DNA of 64,000 bases from Affinundibacterium baiyunense (GCF_018139645.1 NZ_JAGSPM010000001.1:496001-560000); one strand, 5' to 3'; counted from the first letter of the stretch, positions 36,688 through 46,296 are shown. Translations and numbers: made by a program. The notes: generated from the letters alone by a model not told the origin.

Positions 36688-37407
36688 ATGCGCAGTTGTC
36701 ACCAGTTACTTCGTTTAAGAAATTACATTGTGCTGATATTTGGACTATTTATTTCGACTAGTTCAATCGCGCAATCGATTGATACACATATTCAGTCGAG
36801 CGCAATTTCCAAGGAAGTTGAGAGTTTTTTAAGATCACAAACCAATCAACTTCCTACAGATACAGAAATCACCGTAAAGCCAATCGACGCCCGCCTAAAA
36901 TTACAAAATTGTGAAGAACTCAAAGCTTTTCTTCCCTCGGGCACTAAGGCATGGGGGAAAATCACAGTTGGCGTTCGATGTGCTTCGCCGAAATCTTGGA
37001 CTGTTTACGTTGCAGCACAAGTTCGCGTTTTCGGTGATTACTATGTGACAAAGAATCCAGTAAGCGCTGGTCAGAAAATCAATGAACAAGATATCATCAC
37101 CATGCGCGGTGAAGTCAGCAGCCTAGCTCTTGGTACAGCTTTATCAATTGACAAGATAATTGGAAAAACCATGCAATCTGCTTTTCCTGCTGGGACAAGC
37201 TTTAGAAACGATATGTTTAAATCGATACCTGTTATCCAGCAGGGACAAAGTATCAAAATAATTAGTGAGGGTCCTGGCTTTCGTGTATCGAACGACGCTG
37301 TCGCCATTAATAGCGCCAATGAAGGGCAAGTAACGCGGGCAAAGACTGCTTCTGGCGTGATTGTCAGTGGAGTCGCCCGCGCAGGTGGTTTTATTGAAAT
37401 TCAATAA
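36688..37407 (+). CDS. flgA: Flagellar basal-body P-ring formation chaperone FlgA
   Basis: Periplasmic chaperone needed for FlgI ring assembly, 239 residues. A signal peptide (hydrophobic 11-27, cleaved near SSIAQS) precedes the SAF domain, with NPVSAGQKINEQDI and GKTMQSAFPAGTSF. It ends with GVIVSGVARAGGFIEIQ, as usual for the family. GAGGAAA precedes ATG 36688. flgM and flgN follow on the same strand but have their own sigma-28 promoter. Confidence 0.94.
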   Translation: MRSCHQLLRLRNYIVLIFGLFISTSSIAQSIDTHIQSSAISKEVESFLRSQTNQLPTDTEITVKPIDARLKLQNCEELKAFLPSGTKAWGKITVGVRCASPKSWTVYVAAQVRVFGDYYVTKNPVSAGQKINEQDIITMRGEVSSLALGTALSIDKIIGKTMQSAFPAGTSFRNDMFKSIPVIQQGQSIKIISEGPGFRVSNDAVAINSANEGQVTRAKTASGVIVSGVARAGGFIEIQ

Positions 37408-37458
37408 AGACAAAAATAGGAAACAGCACAAGCAAATTCATAATTACTGAAATAAGAT

Positions 37459-37485
37459 TAAAGTTTAAAATAAGCGAGCCGTTAT
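37459..37485 (+). promoter_or_regulatory. Sigma-28 (FliA) promoter of flgMN
   Basis: TAAAGTTT (37459-37466), an 11-bp spacer and GCCGTTAT (37478-37485) match FliA consensus TAAAGTTT-N11-GCCGATAA, with perfect -35 and spacing. It is 43 bp before the flgM start, allowing FliA to boost its own anti-sigma factor. Confidence 0.85.
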
Positions 37486-37528
37486 ACAGAGTGTAGATGT
37501 ATGTCAATCCAACCTCAAAGGTAACATC

Positions 37529-37843
37529 GTGAAAATTAATGATTCGCTAAATGCAACCCAAGGACTACCAAGTAGTCCACCAGCGCCACGCGCGGACAAA
37601 GCTGGCGATAATGCAAAGGTCGCAACAACACCTTCCATTAACGTACAGATTTCTCCGATGTCTGTGCAATTGCAAACGATGCAACGCACACAAGCAAGTG
37701 GAGCTGTTTTTGAAGCTAAGAAAGTAGAAGAAATTAAATTAGCTATCGCTGAAGGCCGTTTCCAAGTTGATGCGGAAAAGGTCGCTGACGGACTACTTGA
37801 AACTGTCAAAGATTTACTTAACGCCAGAAGACAACCAACATGA
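37529..37843 (+). CDS. flgM: Anti-sigma-28 factor FlgM
   Basis: A 104-residue protein that binds FliA until it is exported through the completed hook. It starts with GTG (AAAGGTAAC before it) as MKINDSLNAT, has an unstructured, Pro/Ala-rich N-terminal half needed for export, and a helical C-terminal half (KKVEEIKLAIAEGRFQVDAE then KVADGLLETVKDLL), the conserved sigma-binding part. Its stop overlaps the flgN start as ATGA. Confidence 0.93.
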   Translation: MKINDSLNATQGLPSSPPAPRADKAGDNAKVATTPSINVQISPMSVQLQTMQRTQASGAVFEAKKVEEIKLAIAEGRFQVDAEKVADGLLETVKDLLNARRQPT

Positions 37844-38334
37844 ATCAAACATTGAACAATACCGCCCAAATACAGCAAATCATCAACAATGAAATTGATG
37901 TGATGCAGTCCTTGGTGCAACTTCTAGAAGAAGAGCAACAGGTATTGATCAATAATGAATCTGAAAAATTAGAAACTATTACACCGAATAAGAATCAACT
38001 ATTGAGTAAAGTAGTTGAACTCGAGAAGAGTCGTGGACAAGCGATGCTGCAGCTAGGACTTAGCAATGATGCTGATGGTATGCGTCAATTGTTTGCCACC
38101 AACTCAAGCAATGTAGCATTGGCAAACGCGTGGCAATCATTGCTGTCTTTATCAGGCACTGCGCAAGAGCAAAACAAAAATAACGGATTATTAATTAATC
38201 GCCAGCTTAGCAAAAATCAAGCTGCATTAAACATACTACAAAGCGGTAGCGCCCATCAGGCTGGCTCCATGTATGGAGCCGATGGTCAATCGAAGATCAA
38301 ATCAAATACAGGTCGCGGCATCGTCGCGGGCTAA
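37840..38334 (+). CDS. flgN: Flagellar export chaperone FlgN
   Basis: A 164-residue helical chaperone for the hook-associated proteins FlgK and FlgL. Coiled-coil-rich sequence with LLEEEQQVLINNESEKLETI and NKNQLLSKVVELEKSR fits FlgN; the tail is Ser/Gly-rich. Four-base overlap with flgM indicates co-translation. Downstream 149 bp to convergent motD contain no clear terminator. Confidence 0.9.
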   Translation: MNQTLNNTAQIQQIINNEIDVMQSLVQLLEEEQQVLINNESEKLETITPNKNQLLSKVVELEKSRGQAMLQLGLSNDADGMRQLFATNSSNVALANAWQSLLSLSGTAQEQNKNNGLLINRQLSKNQAALNILQSGSAHQAGSMYGADGQSKIKSNTGRGIVAG

Positions 38335-38483
38335 TCAAACTACGCATCTCTGTGCAGAGGCTTCAATTTTTCGGCGCATTAAAATTCAATTTCAAGTACC
38401 TTAGCTTCGAAGTCATTCACTCGAACGACTCAAGTATTTGTTGGTGATGTAAACGTCTAAAACTCGAAGTGAAATTTTGTCGA

Positions 38484-39263
38484 TTAACGCTGAACTTGTG
38501 TTACCGGGATATCGACAGGCGTCTCTGGCAGCACCGCTAAAATCGTAATTGCCACTCGCCTATTTCGCGCTCTGCCTTCCGCGGTCTCATTTGATCCGAC
38601 AGGAAATTTAGGCCCCTGACCAACAGCGGTAATACGATTTTCGTCTACGCCATTTTCCATAAACAATCGAGCAACTGTGCTTGCTCGCATTGCAGACAAC
38701 TCCCAATTCGATGGAAAAGTGGAATTTCTAATCGGTAAGTTATCGGTAAATCCTTCTACCTGAATTGAGTGGCTATCTAATTTGAGGACTTCTGCGATCG
38801 CCTTTAGTGCCTCTAACGAGTCAGTATTTAACTTCGCTTCGCCTTGTGCAAACAACAAACTCGCGTTAATTTCAATCGAAACACCACGACTTGTCTGCGT
38901 CACTCGAACTTTGCCCTCACGCACCAATGGCTCTAACACTCCCATAATGTCGCGAGCGACTTGCGTCATTTTTTCGCGCTCTTTTTTTAAAGGTTCCGCA
39001 TTTCGTGGACGGATTAACGGCAAGGTATCGATAACAGCTGTTTGATGTTTTTTCAGATCGGGAATTTCACCCGCAGCAATCACCACATTAGAACCAAAAG
39101 CGCCGGTCAATGAGCTAGACAAAACCCGATACTTGCCTTCATTCAAAGAAGATATCGCATACATCACAACAAAGAACGCAAAAAGCAACGTCATAAAGTC
39201 AGCATAAGAAACTAACCATCGATCATGGTTATCCGCCTCTTCCTGATACTTTTTGCGCGCCAT
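38484..39263 (-). CDS. motD: Flagellar motor stator protein MotD (MotB-like)
   Basis: A 259-residue stator B subunit. One transmembrane helix (WLVSYADFMTLLFAFFVVMY, about 15-34) contains the proton-channel aspartate, and the C-terminal OmpA-like domain anchors to peptidoglycan (VEGFTDNLPI, and GRARNRRVAI). The sequence and pairing with the neighbouring MotC match the Pseudomonas MotCD set and not the MotAB set encoded at 54611-56406. It follows motC by 39 nt and ends the flhB-motD operon. Confidence 0.9.
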   Translation of the reverse strand: MARKKYQEEADNHDRWLVSYADFMTLLFAFFVVMYAISSLNEGKYRVLSSSLTGAFGSNVVIAAGEIPDLKKHQTAVIDTLPLIRPRNAEPLKKEREKMTQVARDIMGVLEPLVREGKVRVTQTSRGVSIEINASLLFAQGEAKLNTDSLEALKAIAEVLKLDSHSIQVEGFTDNLPIRNSTFPSNWELSAMRASTVARLFMENGVDENRITAVGQGPKFPVGSNETAEGRARNRRVAITILAVLPETPVDIPVTQVQR

Positions 39264-39302
39264 AATGTCTATTTCTCGATTGAATTGCAGCAGTCTTTTA
39301 AA

Positions 39303-40046
39303 TCACTTTAACTTATGGTTGGATAACCGCTCTTCGACAATTCTTGGGCTATCGCCTTGTGCAATACTGTAAAAAATATCTGCCAGCATTTCTCTTCTAA
39401 CCACTTCTTTACCAACAATTTCCTTGAGCTTGTTTGCAATTGGGAGGAAAAATAAGTTGGCCAGACCAACACCATAAATCGTCGCGACAAATGCGACCGC
39501 TATCCCGCTCCCTAACTTACTTGGGTCGGTTAAATTTTCCATCACATGAATCAAACCAAGCACTGCACCGAGAATACCAATTGTTGGCGCATAACCACCC
39601 GCGGCGTCCCAAATCTTGATAGCTTGCCGTTGCTCCATTTCATAAAAAGAAATATCGACATCTAATACATCTTTGATTCGTTCAGGGTCGATTCCATCGA
39701 CAACTAGTTTCAAACCCTTCTCAATGAACGGGTCTTTGACAGAATCGATATACCGCTCCAAGCTCAGGAACCCCTCACGTCGTGCAACGACACTCCAGAC
39801 CAAGGCATCTTGCACGTTTTTGCGACTTTTATCTTCAGGCAGTAAAACTATCCACTTCAATAGTTTGATGCCGCGAATAAAAGTGGACATACGACTTTGT
39901 AGCAAAACCGCACCGATGGTACTAACCACAACAATCACAAACGCGGCCGGTTGAACCAATGAAGACAGTTGGCCACCTTCCAGCAACTGCCCAGAGAGGA
40001 TGCCCGTAACAACAAGAATAATACCAATTAAGCTAGCCCGGTCCAC
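39303..40046 (-). CDS. motC: Flagellar motor stator protein MotC (MotA-like)
   Basis: A 247-residue MotA/PomA-type stator subunit with four predicted membrane helices (about 7-22, 32-50, 150-170, 180-200) and a cytoplasmic loop between the second and third. AAGGYAPTIGILGAVLGLIH and GIAVAFVATIYGVGLAN carry the conserved proline and Gly-rich segments of the channel. The GTG start, preceded by GGGAG, lies inside the 3' end of fliA, so the two overlap by 19 nt. Confidence 0.9.
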   Translation of the reverse strand: MDRASLIGIILVVTGILSGQLLEGGQLSSLVQPAAFVIVVVSTIGAVLLQSRMSTFIRGIKLLKWIVLLPEDKSRKNVQDALVWSVVARREGFLSLERYIDSVKDPFIEKGLKLVVDGIDPERIKDVLDVDISFYEMEQRQAIKIWDAAGGYAPTIGILGAVLGLIHVMENLTDPSKLGSGIAVAFVATIYGVGLANLFFLPIANKLKEIVGKEVVRREMLADIFYSIAQGDSPRIVEERLSNHKLK

Positions 40047-40762
40047 GCCCGCTCCCTTAATGATGCACGAAGCCGGCCAACTGCCTGGCTGTGTAATTGT
40101 GAAACGCGAGATTCAGAAACTCCCATCACCGCGCCGATCTCTTTCAAATTTAATTCTTGCTCGTAATACAGACCCATTAATAGCTTTTCGCGCTCTGGCA
40201 AGCTATTGATCGCATACACCACCGCATCACGAAAATCGCCATGTAATAGATCTTGTAACGGATCTCCTTGACGATCATCATTGCAAAAATGATCAAGGAA
40301 ATGTTCTTTGGTATCTGCATCATGAAAATCTTCATAATACAAAAGTTGATGCCCACCACTTTCACCCAGCAACTCCTGGTAATCAACCAAGGTTAACTTA
40401 AGGTGTTTCGCAATTTCTGTTTCCATCGGAGGACGACCTAATTTTTGCTGCAATTCGTTCATGGCATTTTCTATCTTGCGCATATTTTGTCGAACGCCAC
40501 GCGGTAGCCAATCACTGCTACGCAATTCATCTAACATGGCGCCACGAATTCTTTGAATCGCGTAAGTTTCAAATTGCGCGCCATGATTATCTTCATAGCG
40601 ATTGACGGCATCAAGCAAGCCTATCATGCCAGCCTGCACCAAATCATCGACTTCAACACTGGGAGGCAATCTGGCTTTTAACTGATAAGCCAATCGCTTC
40701 ACCAACGGCGCATGCTCGGTGAGGATTGAGTTCTTATCTGATTTACCACTTGCTGTGTACAT
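40028..40762 (-). CDS. fliA: RNA polymerase sigma-28 factor FliA
   Basis: Flagellar sigma factor, 244 residues, directing late genes such as filament, chemotaxis and motor genes. Region 2 includes PSVEVDDLVQAGMIGLLDAV and FETYAIQRIRGAMLDELRSSD; region 3 has WLPRGVRQNMRKIE; region 4 ends with LNLKEIGAVMGVSESRVSQL as the helix-turn-helix. FliA-type promoters at 28791 and 37459 are its likely local targets. Held in check by FlgM (37529). Overlaps motC by 19 nt. Confidence 0.97.
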   Translation of the reverse strand: MYTASGKSDKNSILTEHAPLVKRLAYQLKARLPPSVEVDDLVQAGMIGLLDAVNRYEDNHGAQFETYAIQRIRGAMLDELRSSDWLPRGVRQNMRKIENAMNELQQKLGRPPMETEIAKHLKLTLVDYQELLGESGGHQLLYYEDFHDADTKEHFLDHFCNDDRQGDPLQDLLHGDFRDAVVYAINSLPEREKLLMGLYYEQELNLKEIGAVMGVSESRVSQLHSQAVGRLRASLRERAWTGLA

Positions 40763-40769
40763 AAATTAA

Positions 40770-41612
40770 TTAATATTCTAACGGGACGCCCAGTTGTGAC
40801 ATTGCATCAAATCGAAACCCTTGACTCGCAGTTGAAACCAACTTTTCTGCCATACGTACAAATGCATTTGCCGCTTTCGACAATGGGAACGCATCAACGA
40901 CTGCACGCCCTAATTCTGTCGCCCGCACCAAATGAATATCTGCGGGTACATGTCCTACAAAGTTTAATTCCACAGCCAAATAACGTCTAGCAGTCATTGA
41001 AAGATTTGAGAAAACCTTCTGCGCTTGTTCGATATCAACACCAGAAACAACCACTCCATAAGTGCGACGACCAAAACGATTATTTAAGCGCTTAATTAAG
41101 GCATAAGCATTCGTGATCGCTTTTGGATCTGCGGAAACTTGGATAATCAATTCGCTATCTTCAAACGAAGACAATAGAAAGGTATCATCCGCATTCAATT
41201 CACAATCGACCACGACCAAATCTGAACGACTGGCAGCTAGATCAAACACCTTAGACAATTCTCGATATCCCGACTTCGGCAAGCCCAAAGTGCTTGGCAG
41301 CGCATGTGCTACTTTGGTAATCGACAAGCCTGGTGAGACCTCCTTAATAACGGCATCCATTGTACGCTGTTGTCGAACGACCTCCAACAATGTCTGGTCA
41401 GATTTTAAGTTTAACCAGCTACTAAGACTCGAATTCGTCAGTTTCGCGTCCACCATCAAAATATTTTTACCCCTGCTTGCCAAAGTCGCCGACAAATTAA
41501 TCAACATGCCATTTCTCTCGGAATCTGGTAAAGCTGAAAGAAATGTTAACACCCGAAGCTTGGGTATCTCCAACATGCGGCGCAAGCCTTCTGCTTGATC
41601 AAAGTTAAGCAA
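40770..41612 (-). CDS. flhG: FlhG/FleN-like MinD-family protein with degenerate Walker A
   Basis: A 280-residue relative of FlhG/FleN, the MinD-type ATPase that limits flagellar number and stimulates FlhF. The N-terminal DQAEGLRRM (residues 5-13) keeps the FlhF-activating DQAxxLR motif. Where FleN has the KGGxGKT loop, this protein reads SALPDSERNGML (26-37), so both signature lysines and the glycine turn are lost. The following LSATLASRGKNILMVDA keeps the switch I-type aspartate region, and VVVSGVDIEQAQKVFSNL is the usual late MinD motif. Location between flhF (overlap 8 nt) and fliA is standard. Nucleotide binding is doubtful. The call rests on position and the DQA motif. Confidence 0.85.
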   Translation of the reverse strand: MLNFDQAEGLRRMLEIPKLRVLTFLSALPDSERNGMLINLSATLASRGKNILMVDAKLTNSSLSSWLNLKSDQTLLEVVRQQRTMDAVIKEVSPGLSITKVAHALPSTLGLPKSGYRELSKVFDLAASRSDLVVVDCELNADDTFLLSSFEDSELIIQVSADPKAITNAYALIKRLNNRFGRRTYGVVVSGVDIEQAQKVFSNLSMTARRYLAVELNFVGHVPADIHLVRATELGRAVVDAFPLSKAANAFVRMAEKLVSTASQGFRFDAMSQLGVPLEY

Positions 41613-42882
41613 AATGCGCCTCCGATTTTCTCATAGTTGCAGAAGAATTCGAAGCCGCCATGCTGGTCATCAACAATGGTAATTCATCATTTTGAAATTG
41701 ATAGGCTGATGTCTCGCGTTTTAGCTTGAATGCACGATCCACCAAATACTCCTTGTTAGCGATATGCAAATCCTCTGGCACACGTTGACCACTCGCTACA
41801 TAGTACAAGTTGAGTTTTTGTCGAAGAGCGATATCCAAGGCACCGCCTATTGTTGCAGCCTCATCCAACTTGGTTAAGATGCATCCAGACAAACCTTCGC
41901 CTCGATATGCTCGCACCACTTCAGTTAAAGTTTCGCCAGTCGAGGTTGCATTTAAACACAAGAGACGTTTTACATTCGCACCAGAACCAGACAGCATGGC
42001 TACTTGTTGCGTTACCATTTTGTCGCGCTGACTAACGCCGACTGTATCAATCAAAACCGTATGTTTGTTTTTTAATTCCGCCAGTGCGATTTTCAGATCA
42101 GCCTCATCTTTCACAGAGTGAACCATGACGCCAAGAATCTTGCCATAAATTCGAAGTTGCTCGTAGCCGCCAATACGATAACCATCGGTCGTAATCAATG
42201 CCAGTTTCGATGGGCCGTGTCGCATCACGCAACGTGCAGCAAGTTTGGCGGTAGTCGTGGTTTTTCCAACTCCAGTTGGACCAACCAAAGCATAAACGCC
42301 ACCCTGCTCTAGAATTTCATTCTCATTACTGATGGTTGACAAGTTTTTCACCATGATCGACTTTACCCAATCCAATCCTGCTTGTGCATTTCCGCAGTCA
42401 GGCATTTTTTCTATGATTTGTCGAGATAAACTAGCACTCAAGCCAGTTGCTAACATTTCACGCAAAACGTCGGATTTATACGGTGTCTTTTGCTGCGTAT
42501 TCAGCCAAGACATTTCAGATATCTTGCCCTCTAACATATCGCGCATGGAACGAATTTCGCTCATCATCATGGCAACTTCCGCTTGGCTTGGCGTTACCGC
42601 AGCTTCGTCCTTCGCTGATTGAAATAACGATGGATTTGCTTGATTAACACTAGGATTTTCCGCTGATTTCGGATTTGGATTAAATTGCATTCGTGCTGCG
42701 GACTTTTGTAGTGTTTCCGTTTCACTAGCCAAACCGGTCAGTGCTTGATCATTCATCGCCAGAATTTCAACCTGACCATCTACATTACGATTCGACAAAA
42801 TCACCGCGTCCTCGCCCAACATAGCGCGAACTTTGCGCAATGCCTCTCTTGAACTTGGTGCTATAAATTTCTTGACGTTCAT
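41605..42882 (-). CDS. flhF: Flagellar biosynthesis GTPase FlhF
   Basis: SRP-type GTPase that sets the site and number of flagella, 425 residues. An N-terminal basic region (MNVKKFIAPSSREALRKVR) and a variable linker precede the NG domain. The P loop GPTGVGKTTTTAKLAAR starts at 201, with TTDGYRIGGYEQLRIYG and TKLDEAATIGGALD following. Its start overlaps the flhA stop as ATGA; its end overlaps flhG. Confidence 0.95.
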   Translation of the reverse strand: MNVKKFIAPSSREALRKVRAMLGEDAVILSNRNVDGQVEILAMNDQALTGLASETETLQKSAARMQFNPNPKSAENPSVNQANPSLFQSAKDEAAVTPSQAEVAMMMSEIRSMRDMLEGKISEMSWLNTQQKTPYKSDVLREMLATGLSASLSRQIIEKMPDCGNAQAGLDWVKSIMVKNLSTISNENEILEQGGVYALVGPTGVGKTTTTAKLAARCVMRHGPSKLALITTDGYRIGGYEQLRIYGKILGVMVHSVKDEADLKIALAELKNKHTVLIDTVGVSQRDKMVTQQVAMLSGSGANVKRLLCLNATSTGETLTEVVRAYRGEGLSGCILTKLDEAATIGGALDIALRQKLNLYYVASGQRVPEDLHIANKEYLVDRAFKLKRETSAYQFQNDELPLLMTSMAASNSSATMRKSEAHFA

Positions 42883-44960
42883 AATTGTCCTCCTACCTGA
42901 CTGGTCACTCTAATTGTCTTTGTTTCTGGAAGTTCTGCATGTGAAAGCACTTTTACTTGAGGCAAGGTACGTCTCAAGAATCGGGCTAACAATGCCCGCA
43001 ACGGAGCTGGAACTAACAATACTGGGGTGAATCCTAATTGCTGTTGATGCTGTGCCGCAGCTTCAGTCTGCATCGCCAAGGTATCTGCCAAACCAGGCTC
43101 TAAACTCGCGCCATCAGCGCCATGCCCTTGTAGAGTTTGCATTAATAGTCGTTCCAGACGATTATCCAAAGTCATGACAGCCAACTCATTTCCAGTTGGG
43201 AAAATCTGCTGAACAATTGCGCGTCCCAAGACTACTCGTACTTGCGCAGTAAGCTCATTCACATCTTGTGTATGGTTACCATATTCGCTCAAAGTCTCAA
43301 CAATTGAGCGCATGTCACGAATATGCACACCTTCAATCAACAAGTTCTGCAAAACTTTTTGAATCACAGAGAGAGGTAATAAACGTGGCGTTAAATCCTC
43401 AATCATCTTGGGTGATTCTTTCGCCAAGTGATCAAGCAATTGCTGAACTTCATGACGGCCCAAAAGTTCTGCAGCGTTGGACGTAATCAGATGATTTAAA
43501 TGGGTCGCGATTACCGTACCAGCATCGACGACGGTGTAGCCCATTGCTTGTGCCTGCTCGCGCATCGACGCGTCAATCCAAACCGCAGGTAATCCAAAAG
43601 CAGGATCTGTTGTAGGAACGCCGGGTAAGGTGCCTGAGACCATTCCTGGATCAATTGCCAAGTACTGCCCCATATTCGCATCGCCAGTTCCAATTTCGAC
43701 ACCTTTTAAGGCAATGCGATATGAACTAGGTTTGAGCTCCAAATTGTCTCGAATGTGAACTGGGGGAGATAAGAATCCTATATCTTGTGCAAATTTCTTA
43801 CGGATACCTTTAATTCTTCGCAATAGTTCACCACCCTGATTTTTATCCACCAAGGGAATCAAGCGATAGCCCACTTCCAGACCTAAAGTGTCAACTGGCA
43901 AAATATCTTGCCAAGTAGCCTCTTCCATTTCGGGTGTGGCTTGTACGGGGGCAGGTTGATCAATAACAGGGGCAGCTTCTGCACGTTTTTTCAATAAGTA
44001 ACCAGCACCCGCCAAGCTTCCAGCCAGCAAAATAAACGCAACATGTGGCATGCCAGGAATAATCCCCATGCCACCAATAATCCCCGCTGTGATGTACATT
44101 ACTTCTGGCTTGGAGAACAATTGATTAATGAATTGATTGCCAATGTCCTGTTCACTAGCCACGCGTGACACCACAATACCCGCTGCGGTAGAAATAATGA
44201 GTGAAGGAATTTGTGCGACCAAGCCATCACCAATCGCCAACAATGCATAGACCTTAGAAGCTTCAGAAAAACTCAGATCGTGCTGAACCATACCAACAAT
44301 CAATCCGCCGACTAAGTTAATAATCGTGACTAAAATACCAGCTACAGCATCGCCCTTTACGTACTTACTTGCACCGTCCATCGCACCATAAAATTCAGCT
44401 TCTTGCGCGACCTCGGTACGACGACGACGTGCCTCATCTTCTGCAATTAAGCCAGCATTCAAATCAGCGTCAATCGCCATTTGCTTACCTGGCATCGCAT
44501 CCAATGCAAAACGTGCTCCCACTTCAGCAATACGCCCCGCACCTTTGGTAACCACTGAGAAATTAATGATCGTGAGAATAATGAAAACAACGATACCAAC
44601 TGCGTAGTTACCACCAATCAAAAAGTGTCCAAACGCTTCAATCACTTTACCTGCAGCGTCAGGGCCATTATGACCTTCCGTCAAGACGACCCGTGTCGAT
44701 GCCACATTGAGCGATAAGCGTAACATCGTGCTTACCAACAAGACCGTTGGAAACACCATAAAATCCAATGGCTTAACGGTATATAAGCTGGTTAACAAAA
44801 TGATGATTGCTAACGCGATATTGAAACTAAAGAAGATATCCAAAGCAAAAGCAGGCAACGGCAAAATCATCATCGCTAACATCATGACGATTAATATCGG
44901 CCCCGCTAGCGCTCTGGAACCCGCCCCGCTCATCCACGCTGGTAACTTTAAGGAATTCAT
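42879..44960 (-). CDS. flhA: Flagellar type III export gate protein FlhA
   Basis: Inner-membrane export-gate component, 693 residues: eight membrane helices in the first 320 residues and a large cytoplasmic domain that docks substrate-chaperone complexes. GHFLIGGNYAVGIVVFIILT and VTKGAGRIAEVGARFALDAM then PGKQMAIDADLNAGLI (the FHIPEP region) are hallmark segments. Four-base overlaps with both flhB and flhF. Confidence 0.97.
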   Translation of the reverse strand: MNSLKLPAWMSGAGSRALAGPILIVMMLAMMILPLPAFALDIFFSFNIALAIIILLTSLYTVKPLDFMVFPTVLLVSTMLRLSLNVASTRVVLTEGHNGPDAAGKVIEAFGHFLIGGNYAVGIVVFIILTIINFSVVTKGAGRIAEVGARFALDAMPGKQMAIDADLNAGLIAEDEARRRRTEVAQEAEFYGAMDGASKYVKGDAVAGILVTIINLVGGLIVGMVQHDLSFSEASKVYALLAIGDGLVAQIPSLIISTAAGIVVSRVASEQDIGNQFINQLFSKPEVMYITAGIIGGMGIIPGMPHVAFILLAGSLAGAGYLLKKRAEAAPVIDQPAPVQATPEMEEATWQDILPVDTLGLEVGYRLIPLVDKNQGGELLRRIKGIRKKFAQDIGFLSPPVHIRDNLELKPSSYRIALKGVEIGTGDANMGQYLAIDPGMVSGTLPGVPTTDPAFGLPAVWIDASMREQAQAMGYTVVDAGTVIATHLNHLITSNAAELLGRHEVQQLLDHLAKESPKMIEDLTPRLLPLSVIQKVLQNLLIEGVHIRDMRSIVETLSEYGNHTQDVNELTAQVRVVLGRAIVQQIFPTGNELAVMTLDNRLERLLMQTLQGHGADGASLEPGLADTLAMQTEAAAQHQQQLGFTPVLLVPAPLRALLARFLRRTLPQVKVLSHAELPETKTIRVTSQVGGQL

Positions 44961-46111
44961 ACGACTACTCCACCTTCATTTGACAAGGGATCTAAACCTG
45001 TCGGTACTTGAATATTTTTGGGCTCAACTGGAGGAATGCCACCCGACTTACGATAGGTTCGTAATTGGAAGACATAAGCCAAAATCTCCGCCACAGCGGC
45101 ATACAAAGATTCAGGAATTTCATCGCCAAGCTCTGTGTGTTTGTAAAGTGCACGTGCTAGTGGTGGCGCCTCTAAAATAGGAACGTTGTTTTCTTTCGCT
45201 AATTCACGAATTTTGGCAGCGAGCACATCCGCACCTTTGGCGATCACACGTGGCGCACCATTGCTACCATCGGCATATTTCAAGGCTACAGAGAAGTGAG
45301 TCGGGTTAGTCACTACCACATCGGCCGTCGGAATTTCCGCCATCATTCTTCTGCGTGCCATTTCTCGTTGCTGTTGACGAATCTTCGCCTTAATCTGAGG
45401 ATTACCGTTTGCCTCTTTGGATTCTTGAATTACTTCTTGATGCGTCATTTTTAGTTTTTCGGCATAAGCCCACATTTGGTACGGCGCATCAATCACCGCG
45501 ATCAACACTAAGCCGCCCACAATCGCCAAAAAACACACTCCGAGCATATGTCCAAGATGCGCACTGGCCTCATCCAAAGGTTCGTTAATCAAACCAAAAA
45601 TGGCGTCCTTTTGTTGTGCAACGACGAGCCAAGCAATCGCGCCAACCAAGATCGTTTTCAATATCGCCTTTACCAGCTCCACTGCCGATCTAGACGACAC
45701 CAAATTGCCCATTCCTGCAATCGGATTTAAGCGCGAAAATTTGGGCTCTAAGGATTTGAAACTGAACAGCCATCCGCCGATTAACAGCGGAGATCCAATT
45801 GCTGCGAGAAGTAACAAGCCAACAATCGGTAGAAATGCCAACATCACATCCACAACCGAATCAATAATCTGCATGGTCAAAAAATTGGCATCAAATGCGG
45901 CACTACGTTCGAAGGAGAGGCCGCGTGAAAAATTTTTCGCTAAATTATGAAATAGCGTTTCGCCATAAAAGTACAAGCCACCACCCGCCGCCAGCAAAAC
46001 TGTGCAAGTAGAAAGCTCTCTCGAACGGGGAACATCGCCCTCCTCACGCGCCTTTTCAAGTCGCTGGGGCGAGGCCGGTTCGGTTCTTTCTAATCCACTA
46101 TCTTCTGCCAT
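44957..46111 (-). CDS. flhB: Flagellar type III export switch protein FlhB
   Basis: Export-gate and substrate-specificity switch, 384 residues. N-terminal EDSGLERTEPASPQRLEKAR, four membrane helices (about 35-55, 92-115, 145-165, 190-210), and the cytoplasmic domain with the autocleavage site NPTH at residues 269-272. It opens the flhB-flhA-flhF-flhG-fliA-motC-motD operon. The 212 bp upstream carry the terminator of the preceding gene and no identified promoter. Confidence 0.97.
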   Translation of the reverse strand: MAEDSGLERTEPASPQRLEKAREEGDVPRSRELSTCTVLLAAGGGLYFYGETLFHNLAKNFSRGLSFERSAAFDANFLTMQIIDSVVDVMLAFLPIVGLLLLAAIGSPLLIGGWLFSFKSLEPKFSRLNPIAGMGNLVSSRSAVELVKAILKTILVGAIAWLVVAQQKDAIFGLINEPLDEASAHLGHMLGVCFLAIVGGLVLIAVIDAPYQMWAYAEKLKMTHQEVIQESKEANGNPQIKAKIRQQQREMARRRMMAEIPTADVVVTNPTHFSVALKYADGSNGAPRVIAKGADVLAAKIRELAKENNVPILEAPPLARALYKHTELGDEIPESLYAAVAEILAYVFQLRTYRKSGGIPPVEPKNIQVPTGLDPLSNEGGVVV

Positions 46112-46259
46112 GTTTTGTCCAATTAGATCGAAATCTAAAAAAATTACCTCAGGACAAATTATTCACGAATATGCAGGTAACAGATCGAATGAATAGAATG
46201 GGATAAACCCCTTATTTCACGAATCAAGGGGCTAAATTGGAATGGGAGGATAAAAATCA

Positions 46260-46296
46260 AAAAGCCCAAATAATCAAAAGTATTATTTGGGCTTTT
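46260..46296 (-). terminator. Terminator after the EAL/HDOD gene, upstream of flhB
   Basis: A perfect 15-bp stem, AAAAGCCCAAATAAT (46260-46274) with ATTATTTGGGCTTTT (46282-46296), has a 7-nt loop and on the minus strand is followed by TTTGATTTTT. It lies 28 nt after the EAL/HDOD stop and closes the chemotaxis transcript before flhB. Confidence 0.82.
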
